Of a stretch of DNA of 64,000 bases, positions 9,312-21,812 are shown in pieces. The DNA lies in NCBI GenBank assembly GCA_023525715.1, contig CM042012.1, positions 38,625,189 to 38,689,188 on the forward strand. Direction: 5' to 3'. Numbering within the stretch: the stretch's first letter is position 1; every line of letters starts with the position of its first letter. The position numbers and the translations under genes are program-made. The DNA is from Cichorium intybus (Eukaryota; Streptophyta; Magnoliopsida; Asterales; Asteraceae). The notes under the pieces are model-generated. The model ran no database searches and was not told where the DNA came from. It worked only from the letters and a program-made list of their open reading frames with translations.

Positions 9312-10526
9312 TCATTCCCTAATTTGCATTAATTGATCTGCAATTTCATCACATAAATTCACCATATAATCTCGGTCCGCTGCATTACCATGTTCTTGAA
9401 CCTCTTCATAATCACCAACGGGCGCACGGTTATTCCCAAGCGGCATACCGGGTTGATCGTATTGAGCAAAGAGCTCGTCGCTCAAACCCTCTTTCCGTAT
9501 AAAATTATGAAGCGCAAAGCATGCTATGGTGATGTTTCTTTGTGTAACAAATGGAAATGGCGCCATTCTCTTCAAAATAGGAAATCGTGCTTTCAAGACA
9601 CCATAAGCACGCTCAATGACGTTCCGAAGTTTTGCATGTGCATGGTTAAATTTTCCTTTATCGGTCAATGCACGTCTACGACGAAAATTTCCAAGCCAAT
9701 ACCTAATATTACGATATGGAGCCATAAACCCTCGAGTGTGTGCATAAGCGGCATCACAAAGATAATATTTATCTGCAAATATAAACAAACCATTAATGAT
9801 TAAAATAACAAAATAAAAAATAAATGGATCCATAAACATACCTGGCGGTGGAACCGGGAAATGTGCACCCGCATCTGATAATGTTTCTGATAATATTCTT
9901 GAATCATGTGCTATCCCTTCCCAACCAGCCATAACATACGTGAAAATCATATTGAAGTCACAAACTCCCAATACATTTTGATAGCAATCACATTTTCCCC
10001 TTCCCCTATATAAATCTTGTCTACTAGCAGGGATAACAGCATGTACCAACGTTCCATCAAGTGCACCAACCGCTCCTTTAAAGACTCGTCGTAGCCTTTT
10101 ATTATGTCCCGGAATATTTGGATTCAGATTAAAAGAAGTTGGTACTATCATATCTTTTGCAAAAACCATCATTTTATCCAACACTTCATAAAAAAATTTA
10201 TGAATTGTTTTCTTTGAGCGTTGAAATCTCCGCTTGATGACAACATATCGTTGATTGTGGCCGATCATCATCAAAAACATTGCCATTTTTTCTTCAACGG
10301 ATACATGTTTGCTATCCTTTAAGGAATAATTTGTTCTAAAATGTGCGCATAATCTAATGAAAGAGTCACGAGACATGCGTAGTAGCTCAAGACATTGTGT
10401 GTTATTACCTTGTAATAACTCCAATGTGAATTGATGTCCGGACATTAGCGAAGTGTTATCCCGTTTTCGCTTCAAATTTTTCTTCCAAAAAAAATGATGA
10501 TACAAATACATAAGAATTACGAGCAA
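9312..10526 (-). CDS. PIF/Harbinger transposase (DDE_Tnp_4 / ALP1-like nuclease fold)
   Basis: The frame is 404 codons when read through. The catalytic triad is visible as GALDGT (Asp ~157), YYLCDAAY (Asp ~258) and RNVIERAYG (Glu ~305), with the family's RGFMAPYRN-like and FALHNFIR stretches. A likely 69-bp intron (9773-9841, GTATGT...TTGCAG on the minus strand) splits PVPPP from DKYYLCD. It is in frame, so the ORF stays open spliced or not. The N-terminal start is uncertain. The first residues come from non-ATG codons; the first in-frame ATG is at about 10511 and an upstream exon may exist. It would cut and paste the element together with the ORF1 protein. The frame has no stop, but the element is now split by about 48.6 kb of insertions. 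Confidence 0.85.
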   Translation of the reverse strand: MLVILMYLYHHFFWKKNLKRKRDNTSLMSGHQFTLELLQGNNTQCLELLRMSRDSFIRLCAHFRTNYSLKDSKHVSVEEKMAMFLMMIGHNQRYVVIKRRFQRSKKTIHKFFYEVLDKMMVFAKDMIVPTSFNLNPNIPGHNKRLRRVFKGAVGALDGTLVHAVIPASRQDLYRGRGKCDCYQNVLGVCDFNMIFTYVMAGWEGIAHDSRILSETLSDAGAHFPVPPPGMFMDPFIFYFVILIINGLFIFADKYYLCDAAYAHTRGFMAPYRNIRYWLGNFRRRRALTDKGKFNHAHAKLRNVIERAYGVLKARFPILKRMAPFPFVTQRNITIACFALHNFIRKEGLSDELFAQYDQPGMPLGNNRAPVGDYEEVQEHGNAADRDYMVNLCDEIADQLMQIRE

Positions 10527-10589
10527 TAATTTTTTTATTGTAATTCATCATAAACCTGTGCAATAATAAACACTAGTTAATAACAATAC

Positions 10590-11109
10590 TGTTGGGTGTT
10601 GAAAATAATCAATAGATGGATGTAATCAAAGATATAATCAATAACGTAATCAATCACAATAATATGATATGAGTAAGATGAAAGAACAAAGTAGATTGAA
10701 TAACTTGTGCCAAATGTTTGATTAGATAATAGGTTTTACAAATGGGTTTTCTATTTGGTGGACAAACAAAAGATCGAAATCTCACTTGTAATCTCTCTCG
10801 TAAAATCAACCTTTTTACACGACATGGTATCACTGATATTTATACTGAATCAGTGATACCAATAGTACAACTTTATCAGAGAATATCGTATCAGTGTACT
10901 AGCCAATAGGATAGAAGATTCATGCAACACGTATTGTATTATACGCATGCACACAAAAGACAAGTTGACAGGCTGTGAAGTCTTCGGATCCTCCATGCGT
11001 AGCACTTCGGAGTCTTCAGACTTCGGGGTCTTCCTTTGTTTATTCACTTCGGGGTTTCTGGCTTCAAGACTTCGGACATTGGTGTACTTCATCACAAATA
11101 TTCTCAACA
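10590..11109 (-). repeat. Sirevirus 3' LTR (520 bp)
   Basis: It starts TGTTGGGTGTTG on the plus strand and ends ATTCTCAACA. It pairs with 37002-37503. It contains an extra 16-bp stretch (around 11009-11030, duplicated 'cttcgg.gtcttc') and a 4-bp 'ctct' indel relative to the 5' LTR. Confidence 0.93.
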
Positions 11110-11121
11110 ATCTCCCCCTTT
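11110..11121 (-). other. Sirevirus polypurine tract
   Basis: On the minus strand AAAGGGGGAGAT abuts the 3' LTR. This is the expected position and composition of the plus-strand primer for reverse transcription. Confidence 0.85.
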
Positions 11122-11141
11122 GTGTGAAGTGCATCCGAAGC

Positions 11142-14100
11142 CTAAGTACGAAGATATCTCTTATACGCCTTCTTCAAGGTTTTCCTCATCGCCAGATACC
11201 AGTTCATATGATCTAAGAACTTCCTCTTCTTCTCAACTGAATTTGCATTGCAGGCATTCACGTGTGAAATCATTCCAGAGATGAAGGAGGAAGGATGGAG
11301 GCCAATGTAGTCAATTTCAAAGAACTTGATAGTGACTTCGTTTTCATTTCGAAGTCCTTTGAAAACTACGCCATATGGTTCATCTAAGATCTCTCCATTC
11401 TTGAATCTGGCTATGTTCCGAACTACGATGGGAGGAGTGTTCAAAGGTTGTTGGTAGTAAGGACATAGCACCAAGTCGTGTTTGGCAAACCTCATCAGAT
11501 AGTTGTTCAGGAAGCCCAAAACATGATTCTTGATTATGAGTATTGGAAATCCGGCTTGAGCTGCTTCACCGCTTCTCAAAATCTCAAGAATTTCAATGAA
11601 GTCCATTGGATTCATGATTGGGAAGTCAGCAATTGAGAACCTTGACTCAACATTATCAGCCCCCCTAAGAACATGAAATTCATAGTTCTTGAAGCCTATG
11701 TAGACTTCAGCTTCCTTGATCGAAAGAATCTTCTTTATCTTGTTCAAGCTCCAAACAAAACTCTGCCTTTGAATGTACTTGGCATGAAAATTGATTTTGT
11801 TGGTCCAAAAACTTGCCTTCTGCTCCTCGGATACCGAAGAGACAAATTGAAGAAAGGAAAAAGTTTTCGGATTGAAGGGGATGTCAAGCTGGATATCTTC
11901 GGAGTTTGTAGTTGCAAAACTCCGAAGAGGAAGTCTGTTAAGTATATTTGGATGTTGGAATCCAAATTGCTTGATTGCCTCAACAGTCCACTTACCATTA
12001 TCCCGAGCAAATTCGTTTATTTTGATCATGAGATTATAATCTGCTCGCCTAGCCTTGTAGGTTTCCTCCATGTGTGGGGCAATTATGTTCTCTAGTGATC
12101 GATCTATTGAGCTTCCAGCTCCAGTTGATCCACTAGCGCCCATGGTGGTGGATGTAATGGTTGAGGTTAGGGGACCTGCTGTGGCTGCGGAGATTTGTCT
12201 AGGCCTTTCTCCCCCTTGTGAAGCATGCACCGCATGCTGAGCAACGGTGGGCCTGCCCTGGGGCTTGGACAATCTATCAGAATAGTTTATCAGAGGTTGT
12301 AGTGCAACTCTCAATTTTGCAACCAAATCCTGTGTGAGAGTTGCGTTTGTTCGTTGGAGTTCTTCTGTAAACTTGGTGATATCCGAAGCGGTTTGAGCGG
12401 CTGTGAGCTCTTCAATTTTTGCTCTAGCCTCATCAAGCTATTTTTCAAGCTTGGTACTTTGCTGAGAATCACTCCGAAGTCCTTGCAAGGCTTTTATGAC
12501 TTCGGAGTTAGATTTTTCTGTCTTCTCAGCAAGGGCATCAAATCTCTTGTTGATGGTGGTGATTGCAGATTCCAACTTCTGTTCGAAAGAAGATTGGATT
12601 TGACTCTGTTGCTGTAAGAGCTTCTGCTCAAGCGTCTGAATGGAGTTTTTGATTTCTTTTGACATGGTGACTTCCAAAGACTCAATCTCTTCGGTGATGT
12701 CACCCAAAGTTGGTTTGGTGGGATCAAAGCTAGTTTGAGCTTGAATGAGAGTATCAAGCTTGGAGTTGAGGACTTTGTACTGTTTCATTAGTACAAAGCT
12801 TTCATTTGGTAAGTCTTCATCAGATACTCCCTCAACATTCAAGGGAGCTATATGGAAAGCTTCAAAGAAAGCTGCCGAAGTGGGGTTTGATCTTGAGGGT
12901 GAAAGAGGCATGGCAAACTCTGGTAAAGAAAAGTCGATGCCAGAGATAGGTACTTCGATGGCTGGAGGGGCGGTTGTAGGTTGAGGTGGAGGTACAACAG
13001 ATGATGGTATTTGAATGGTGGCTGTTTGTGGTGCTGTGGTAGGAGGCGGTGGTGGGAGTGGTACAGAATGTGTAGGTGTGGAGGATCCGGTTGTTTTGGG
13101 TGGAGATGATGGTCTTTTGGTGGGTGGTGGAGTAAGTGGTTTAGTTATTGGAGGAGGTGAAGGAGGTTGGTCATCGAAATGTTCTTCTGCTTGTTCTTCT
13201 TCATGAACTGTGGAGGGAGTCTTTTCTGACTCCGAAGACTCATCCACAGGAATCAACTTCCTCTGTCTCTTCGGTTGTTTTCTCTTCGGTGAAATTTTCA
13301 CCGAAGCCTTTCTTTTCTTTTCTTCTTTCTTTGGACCACTTGGCCCACCTGCCATTTTCTTTTTCCCTTTGGTTTTTGGTTGTTCTCTTACAGGTTCTGT
13401 CTGACTTAGATCACGGGCTGGATAAGGAATGACTAGTGTTTGGCGATAAGTGTTTACCTCGATACATTCTGGTGAAGCTTTGGAGAGCATAACGTGTGGG
13501 ATTTGGGCACAGAAGGTAGTAGGCTCATCATCCAGAATCGGAATTGCAATAGGTGTGAATCGCATTTCAGCAAGGTGGGGATCAGCAACGTACCCGATTT
13601 GTTGATAGTGGTCATGAACAACAATTGCCTAGAATCAGGCATTAGCAATTTCAGTGCCCTTCAGGCTGTGGTCGATATGTGAGCAGAAATCAGTCCACAG
13701 AATGGATGCAAAGTCTACATTCACATCGTAATATATCCCATAGAGGAGTCCTTGAAAGGTAACACTTGCTGAATCGAGACCAGATGTTCTTCCTGATAAA
13801 CACCTGAGGAAGATACTAAAGAAGTATCTCCAGAGATCAGGAAGTTGGTTCTTCTTGAAAGTGCTGATTCGTTCGAGCAGAGGCTCATATCCCATTTCAT
13901 TGAACATCGAGACCAGTTGATCAGCAGAAGGAACCACCATTTCCTTCGAGTTGTAGATTGGAAGTCTCAGGGCTTCAGCAAATTTTTCTTTAGTCAATTG
14001 CACCTTCTTCGTTTTCCCCTTTGCATCGAAAGCCTCGTAAAACACAGATTTGACCTGGTTGTTGGAGTCGAACAGGGCATTCGAAGTGTAGTGAGCCCTG

Positions 14101-14297
14101 TGAACCAGAGTCGCAGGGACAGTAGGGGTACATGTTAAAGCGTAACCCAGGACAGATTTCTTCATGCATTCCACCAATGCATCAATAGGTTTGGGGTAAA
14201 GAGACAAGTCATTTCTTAGCACCAGATTGGATGACTGGTTTTTGAGAGTGGGAACGGACATTGCCTCAGTGGTTTGTGAAGAAGCTTCAGCTGCCAT
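11142..14297 (-). pseudogene. Sirevirus env-like third ORF, broken by in-frame stops
   Basis: One continuous minus-strand frame of about 1,050 codons runs from ATG at 14297 (MAAEASSQ...) to a stop at 11142, close to the PPT. It is interrupted by in-frame stops near 13635, 13629 and 12438. There is no frameshift between the three open pieces (220, 375 and 394 residues). The middle piece has a Pro-rich stretch (~13000-13180), Lys-rich runs and a long heptad-like region (EQKLLQQQSQIQSSFEQKL...) predicted as coiled coil. No signal peptide or membrane span is obvious. Sireviruses carry an ORF at this place described as envelope-like; its function is unknown. Position and coiled coil are the evidence, not sequence recognition. 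Confidence 0.75.
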
Positions 14298-16331
14298 TGT
14301 AGATTTCTTGAAGAAGATGAAGAAGATGAAGGATGTGGGTTTTCTTGAGAGCAGATTTGCAGAGAGAAATGAGAGTTGTGTGTGCGTAAAGAGTGTAACT
14401 GAAGGGATGTGAGCATTATATAGTATTCGTGGTCCCTAGGTCATTTAATGCACGATTAAAATGGTCCAGTAGGAGACAGACACCTCAGCACCGCTCGTTC
14501 CACTATCTCTGCAAAAAGGGAGAAACGTATGGCTGTCAGTTGCAATGATTCAATATTTGAACCGCCAAATTTTGAGAATTCCTTTTGATTAAGGTTTCCC
14601 TTTTTAGTTTATTATGACAGCTGTGGGACAACGGTTATAAATGAAGGAATATTTATCTCTATGATTTATCATAAATGTGGAAATCATTGAACATTAAATT
14701 TACTTCGTAGTTATGAGAAATTATGACCGTTGTGAGTACACTTCGGAGCATAGAGGTTAAGTTTACCTCCGAAGCGTATTTCCCCAACTTGGTGATTGAC
14801 ATACGATAGTAAGGAGTTTGTCAATCATCTGAAGTCCTTTTGTTTTCTTTTGTTTTTCCATCAGTTTTTAACATTTCTCTTGAGTGATGCATTAAGACAT
14901 TTATCCTTCACTTTCATGAGAATTATGAAAAGTAGATTTGACAGGTTATCGTTCAGAATCATTCGAATCATGTTGGAAGTCCATTTTTCATTTCAAAGTA
15001 TGTTGGATTCAACATCAATCATCAAGGTCTAATTCTAATTACCCCATCACAAGCTTGGTTTCGCATTTTAGAAAAATGTTTAGAGTTGTGTTTGTGTGTT
15101 TCAACCTTTTTCAACTATAATAATAACATCTTTTGCATTTGAAATATAAAGGAAATCTCATTTTCGATTTGAACATCAGAAGAGTGGTTGAAATTTAATT
15201 GTTTTTGAAGTTTCTTATGAAAAATGTATTCCTTTTCATCAGTGGAGGTGTTTGGATACTAAGCTCTGATGACAAGCCTTTGAGCTTCGTACACCACTTC
15301 CACTTTATCATTTAAGACAGACTACTTGAAATGTTCATATTCTTCTACAAAGCACTCAACTATGTTATAGGAGCTCCTTGTATTGTTATTTTAAAACGGA
15401 AGAATAGGCCTTTGAATGCTGATTTTTCTTTTTGCATTCCCCTGATTATACTTTGTTTTGTTTGTCTTTGTTTCTTTTGACAAGTATTTTCTGTTTTTCT
15501 TTCTTGTTTTCTATTTTGATTTTTTTTTTTGTTTTCTATTGTGGATTTTCTTATTCGAAGTCATAAAACATCACCATTTGATTTCTTTCTTTGATGTTAT
15601 AAACAACCCTTGTGGATGATGTTCTTCTTGAGGTTCAGATTTTGTGTCAAAGATGAAAAGAGATTTAAATTTTCTTATCAAACGATGTTGTTATTATTTT
15701 TGAGAAAAATTTCGGAACTATTGAATTGTCCTGTGTAATCGTGAGGCTACATGATTAGTTTGAAGATGATGCGAGTCAAGTTCCGAAGGGTGATTAGGAA
15801 TAGACATTTTAGTAAGGATGTTGTAATTGAACACAGCTTCAAATTGTAAAATAGCCTTGACCTCACTTCGAAGTCTGTTTTCTTACCAATGTTGCATGAC
15901 GATTCCCAAATACCTTTTAGTGCAGTAAGGTTTGATTAACAGAATCTAAAATCAAAGTTTTGTCCTTTACATGGTTAATTCAGAAAAGAGAGGATTAAAC
16001 TTTGTCATGATGCATCGAGATTTTCTCATCAGATGATATGAATTTTCATGTTTTTGAATTTTCTTTATCTTAAATTTCTCTTTAATTTCAAACATAATGA
16101 ACGAGGTTATCATATGTTCAATTGATTTTCAAATTTGAAGAGATTATTTTGAGAAGGATTTTGTTCCGCAGACCTCTGAAGTGATATTTTACTTCAGAGC
16201 ACTGCGGTGCTTTTTCTTGTTTCACTCCGATGAGCTCCGAAGACAAAGTTGACTTCGGGGGTCTGCGGAGTATAGTGATGTTTGTAATTTTTGAATTTGC
16301 AGAAAAGAGTAAGAGTGGGCAAATCTGGAAT
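14298..16331 (-). other. Sirevirus non-coding linker between pol and env-like ORF
   Basis: About 2 kb shows no coding frame on the sense strand. It is AT-rich with long T/pyrimidine runs (15420-15560). A few 'cttcgg/ccgaag' motifs occur here (for example 14740-14780 and 16195-16260) as in the LTRs and coding part. Sireviruses commonly have such a spacer. Confidence 0.6.
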
Positions 16332-19300
16332 TTATTGAAGAGTTGATCCATCTATCATCCCAAGTCCATGAACGATTCTTGTAAAAGCTTCTTCATTTAG
16401 AGCCTTTGTGAAGATGTCTGCCAGTTGTTCTGTAGTGTGGACAAAGTGCACCTCAATATTCCCCTCCTCAACATGACTTTTGATGAAGTGATAGCGTAAA
16501 GCTATATGATTTGTCTTGGAATGTTGAACTGGATTGTGGCATATACGAATTGCACTTTGAGAGTCACAGAACAAAGGAATTTTTCTCATATTGATGGCAT
16601 AATCTTTCAATTGACTTTGAATCCAAATGATCTGCAATGTGCATGCTGCAGCTGCTACATATTCTGCCTCTGCGGTGGAGATAGATACACAAGTTTGCTT
16701 CTTGGATTGCCAGCTTATAAGTTTTCCATCTAAGAACTGACAACCCCCCGAAGTGCTCTTGCGATCAATAGAGCATCCACCAAGATCGGAGTCTGAGTAA
16801 GCCTGGATGTAGAAGCCAGAGTTTGCTGGATACCATAGACCATAAGCAACAGTCCCATGAAGATATCGAAAAATTGTCTTAACCGTAGCAAAGTGGGGTT
16901 CCCTTGGGTCAGCCTGATATCTTGCACAATTGCAAACTGCAAACATTATGTCAGGTCGACTGGCTGTAAGATAAAGCAATGATCCAATCATACTTCGGTA
17001 CTGTTGTATGTCTGTCTTCGGTTTGTCCAATGATGGATTCAACCTTGTACCTGCAGGCAAAGGAACTTTTTCTTTGGAGCAGTTAGTCATTCCGAAGCGT
17101 TCAAGCAAACTCTTCGTATACTTTTGTTGATTGGTGAATATCTCTTCTTTAGATTGTTTGATTTGTAAACCAAGAAAGAAGTTTATTTTGCCCATCATGC
17201 TCATCTGAAATTTGCTTTTCATCAATTTTTCAAAATCTTTTGATAAATTAGGGTCAGTAGATCCAAAGATTATGTCATCCACATAAATTTGGACTAACAT
17301 CAAGTGGGATCCAACTTTCTTTCTAAAAAGTGTTGGATCCACTGAGCCCTGTTTAAAGTTTGATTTTTTCAAAAATTTAGTCAAGGTCTCATACCAAGCT
17401 CTTGGAGCCTGTTTTAAACCATAAACTGCCTTGTTGAGTACATAGCAATGATTCGGATGAGTTTTACTTTCAAAGCCAGGTGGTTGTTCAACAAAAACAG
17501 TTTCCTCGAGATCACCATTCAGAAAGGCACATTTAACATCCATTTGATAGACATCAAAGTTTTTGTGTGCAGCATATGCCAAAAATATCCGAACTGATTC
17601 GAGTCTGGCAACAGGAGCGAAGGGCTCTTCATAATCAATCCCCTCCTGTTGACAATAACCCTTGACAACCAGCCTAGCCTTATTCCGAACTACATTGCCT
17701 TCGGTGTCAAGTTTATTACGGTACACCCATTTGAGACCTACAATTGAAGCATTAGCAGGCTTTGGAATCAGCCTCCAAACTTTGTTTCTTTCAAATTCTT
17801 CCAATTCCAATTGCATTGCTTCAATCCAGTCTGAGTGGTCAAATGCATCTTTAACGTTCTTAGGTTCTATCTTGGAGATAAAGACATTGAACATGCACAA
17901 CTCCGAAGATTTACTGAGATCCTTTTGTTTTTGATGAAGTTGTGCACGAGTCATTACTTTATCATGAACGTTACCAATGACAAGTGATGGTGGATGATTT
18001 CTCGTCCATTTCTCCAAGGGAGGATAATTTGGATCAAAGTCAGGAGGTCCTTCAGCATCGATGTCTTCAATGTCTGAGGGATAACCCGAAGTGGAAGGGA
18101 AATCATCCATTATTAATTGATTATTTGAATTAGTGAGATTGTGTGGTGTGTGCATTTGTGAGTTGGAGTTTAGAGTGTGCTCCCCCTGGACATGTGTTGG
18201 TGTTGAGAAAGAGGCAGCCCTGTCCGAAGCGATTGTTGTGGCTGAGTTTGGAGTACCAGTTTCCTGCTCCCCCTGGACTGTTGGAGATATTGGTATGATG
18301 TTTGTGATTGGCTGGGGAGTAGAGATGGGGTTGTTGGTTCCTCCTAGACTTTTACTTGAGTTCCCATTAGTACTTGGAGTGCCAGCACATCGGCTCGATT
18401 GCTCCCCCTCAACACTTGCATTTTCCATGCTCTGGTTGGATGACTCCCCCTCAACAGAAGATGGTCTTTGTATGCTACTTGTAGAGGAGTCATCGGATAC
18501 ATCTGTGAGCTTGGAAAGCTCGGACTCATGATTATCAGGTGCTCTGACTTCGGAGTCCAAGGCTCTCTTGGGTGGATCAAAAAAATGTGCGAAGTCGGAG
18601 TCGAAGGTTGTAATTTGAATGGCATCTTTACCAGTCTTTGGAAAGATTGACGACATTGGAAAGGCATGCAAGGATTTCTTGATGTAGTAATCATCAAACT
18701 TTAGATTAAAAGTTTCTTCGATTCTACGAGTTCTCTTGTTCATGACTCGGTAAGCTTTTGAGTCCTGAGAATAGCCAAGGAAGATCCCTTCTTCTGATTT
18801 GTCATCGAACTTGGTCAAGTGATCTTTCAAGTTCAGTATGAAACACCTACAACCAAAGATGTGAAGAAATTTGACATTTGGCTTTCTTCGGTTGAGCACT
18901 TCGTAAGGTGTAATGTGAAATCGTTTGTGAATGTAGGATCTGTTTTGAGTGAAGCAAGTAGTAGAGACAGCTTCAGCCCAGAAGTACATGGGCAAATTTG
19001 CGAAATTGAGCATGGTTCTAGCTGCTTCACATAGTGAACGATTTCGCCTTTCCACAACCCCATTTTGTTGAGGAGTATATGGAGCTGAGAAGTTATGACA
19101 AATCCCCTTGGTTTTCAAGAATCCATCCAAAGTTTGATTTTTGAACTCCGAACCATTGTCACTGTGTATAGTTCGGACTTTCTTCTTGAGCATCAATTCC
19201 ATTTTCTTTATAAAGTTGATGATTTCTTCAGCGGCATCTGATTTGTTTCTTAGAAACAGCACCCAAGTGAACCTTGAATAATCATCAACAATGACAAGAA

Positions 19301-19985
19301 TGTACTTTTTCTTTCCTATTGACTCTACCGCAGACGGACCACACAAGTCCATGTAAAGAAAAGAAAGGGGTTCGGTGATCTTGGGGTTGATCACTGTAGG
19401 ATGCCTTTGTTTCGTCTGCTTGCCATGTTCACAAGCAGAGCACAGAGAATCATTATCAAATTTAAGAGCAGGCATACCTCGAACTAAATCCATCGCCACC
19501 GGTTTGTTCAAGTCTTTGAAATTGAGATAGGCAAGTCTTCGGTGCCATAACCAACTGACATCGGAGTTGGCTTTGGAGAGAAGGCATAGGGTTTGCCCAC
19601 CGGTCACTGGCTTTAGATTTAAGGGAAACATTGATCCCTTCCTTTCTGATTTCAATAAGACTTCATTTGTAGCTTCTTTGGTGATTACACTCCCTTGATT
19701 GTTGAACGTGACAACATTTCCTGTTCCAACTACCAATTGAGATATACTCACAAGATTATGTTTCAGCCCTTCAACGAATGCGACTCGACTGATTGTGAAT
19801 TGACCATTAGTTATCTTGCCATATCCTCGAATTGGACATGTTTCATTATTACCAAAGCGAACATTTCCAGCATCATCAAGAGTTCTGTAGTCCCTGAGAT
19901 ACTCCTTCTTCCCAGTCATATGTCTAGAGCAGCCACTATCCATGTACCATTTTGAATCATACTGCTCATTTGACATAACCTGCAA
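16332..19985 (-). pseudogene. Sirevirus pol: protease, integrase, reverse transcriptase, RNase H
   Basis: The open frame is 1,217 codons. It begins just after an in-frame TGA (19986-19988) and has no ATG of its own at that point. In order: aspartic protease motif in KWYMDSGCSRHMTG (~residues 12-25); GAG-pre-integrase HHCC region (WLWHRRLAYL...CSACEHGKQ, ~145-185); integrase core with MDLCGP, HSDNGSEF and VERRNRSL (~210-320); RVT_2 (~700-940) with KARLVVKGY, DVKCAFLNGDL, YGLKQAPRAWY and YVDDIIFGST; and RNase H with STSGGCQFL and STAEAEYVAA (~1030-1150). All catalytic boxes look intact. The break is the upstream stop, which separates it from gag. Confidence 0.9.
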
Positions 19986-21812
19986 TCAATCAAGAAGAAG
20001 TTGGTACCCAATCAATCTTGGGTCCTCAGGGTAAGCAAAGGACTCATGAATCCACTTATCAACAGCCTCTTCGGTTATTTCATTTGTATTTAAGTTTATT
20101 AAATTCTCCGAAGTCCCAAGATGTGAGCTGGACTCCGCAGAGTTTGAAAAAGCGGATGAGTCCGAAGTGGCTGAAGAGATGCAAGTCTTCGGAACCCATA
20201 TTTGTTTGATTGATTTTGATTTTGAGGATTTAGTAGATGATGATTTTGAAGACTTGGTTTTAGTTGTGAGATTTTCTTTCAAATCATTTCTCTTCCAATT
20301 CTGTTTTGGTTTTTCAACTTTTGACTTCGTTGATATTGAACTGCATAACGTCGAGGTGCAAAGATACTCTTCGTATGCCATTTTAAAGTCATTCAATGTA
20401 AGATTCTTGTCTTTAAACAGATCCAAATTTTTGTCCAGCCATTGATGGAATGTATCTATCAAATTATTTCCTTTTGAGAAAGTTTTCTGAGTGGGTTTTT
20501 GAAATTTTGGATTTGGAAAGTTAGGTTTCTTTGGTGTAAAAATCAGTTTTTCATTTTGACCTTTGACTTTTGAGATTTTTGAGCAATCAGGTTTTGTGCC
20601 AGAAGTGGAAGCGATTGCTTCATTTTGTTTCAACTTTACTAAAGAAGTTTTTCTTTTTACAAGATTCAAGGTTGGTTTGATTCTCAAATTTGCAGTAACA
20701 GGTTTTTGAATTTGTTTTGAGATTACTACTGCTGTGTTTGATTTTTGTGGAACTAGTAGCCTTTTTAAAATTTGAGATTTTTGTGTTATGGTTTTGTTGG
20801 TAAATTCTTTTGGTTTTGACATTTCAGTCTCTGAATTTGATGATAAAGGTACACACTCACAAGATTCGATTAACTGCAAAACATCCAACTTCGGAATTAT
20901 GGGTTTTTCCATAACTTGAATTTGCTTGTAGTTTCGATTAGTGTAAACATGATTGTCGTTTTTAAGATTCAAAAGATTTTTCAAATTCACTGGCATTTTC
21001 TCCTTTTCATAGCATAAGCGGTTGTAAATGTTGTGACCATACAATTCCTGTTTTCTTAAATTGATTTTCACCTCCATATTTTCGTTTACTTGATTTTCAA
21101 ACATTTTTGATGATGAGAAGAATCCTTCCTCAGTTACTGTGGAGTTATCCTCATCAACCATCTTTTGCAAATCATTGTCAACTAAAAGAGCACCACCAGG
21201 TTTCACAAAAATAGAATACTTAAAATAGGAAATCTTGGGATAAACACATGCAACATGGACTAGTCTTTTGGAAGTGTTTTGAAGATAGTCTTGATAAGAT
21301 TCACATTCATCAGAAATTTGAGTCTTAGTTTTAACAATTTCCAAGTCATCTGAATTTTCATTTTCACAATCAATTTTAGTCTTGCCTTTATCCTCCGAAG
21401 TCAATTGTGAGACGACTTTGGATGGTGATGTGGATGTGGAGGATGATTTAAGTAGTGACAAGGTTGAACAATCAACTTCCTCCAAATCCGAATCTGATTC
21501 TGAATCATTTTCAGACGCGGTTTCTACATCAACGTCTGATTCATTTCCACATTGAGGTACATGTTGTTTCAAAATTGGTATTTCTTGAGGCAGTAATGTT
21601 AACAAATTATCCGCAGTTAAGTGTTTTTCAACAGAGACTAAGCCATGTTTGTATGAAGGATTGGTCATTTCGGAGCCTGAGACTATGGATTCACATTCAT
21701 ACGTAACACTATCAACATCCTTAAGTTTATATTCAATAAAGGGCAGCAGTTTCCTATGTTGTACGTTACAAACATCAGCAGAATGATAAATGCGAGTAAT
21801 GTGAGCATACAA
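19986..21812 (-). pseudogene. Sirevirus gag-pol middle segment, 608 codons between two TGA stops
   Basis: This is in the same frame as gag and pol but bounded by TGA at 21813-21815 and TGA at 19986-19988, each followed by TTG. The sequence is Lys/Ser/Thr-rich and low in recognisable motifs. Near the end it has SIKQIWVPK, a short motif that precedes the protease in this lineage. An uninterrupted polyprotein would join gag to pol through this stretch. It could be an unusually long gag C-terminus. No domain is recognised. Confidence 0.7.
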
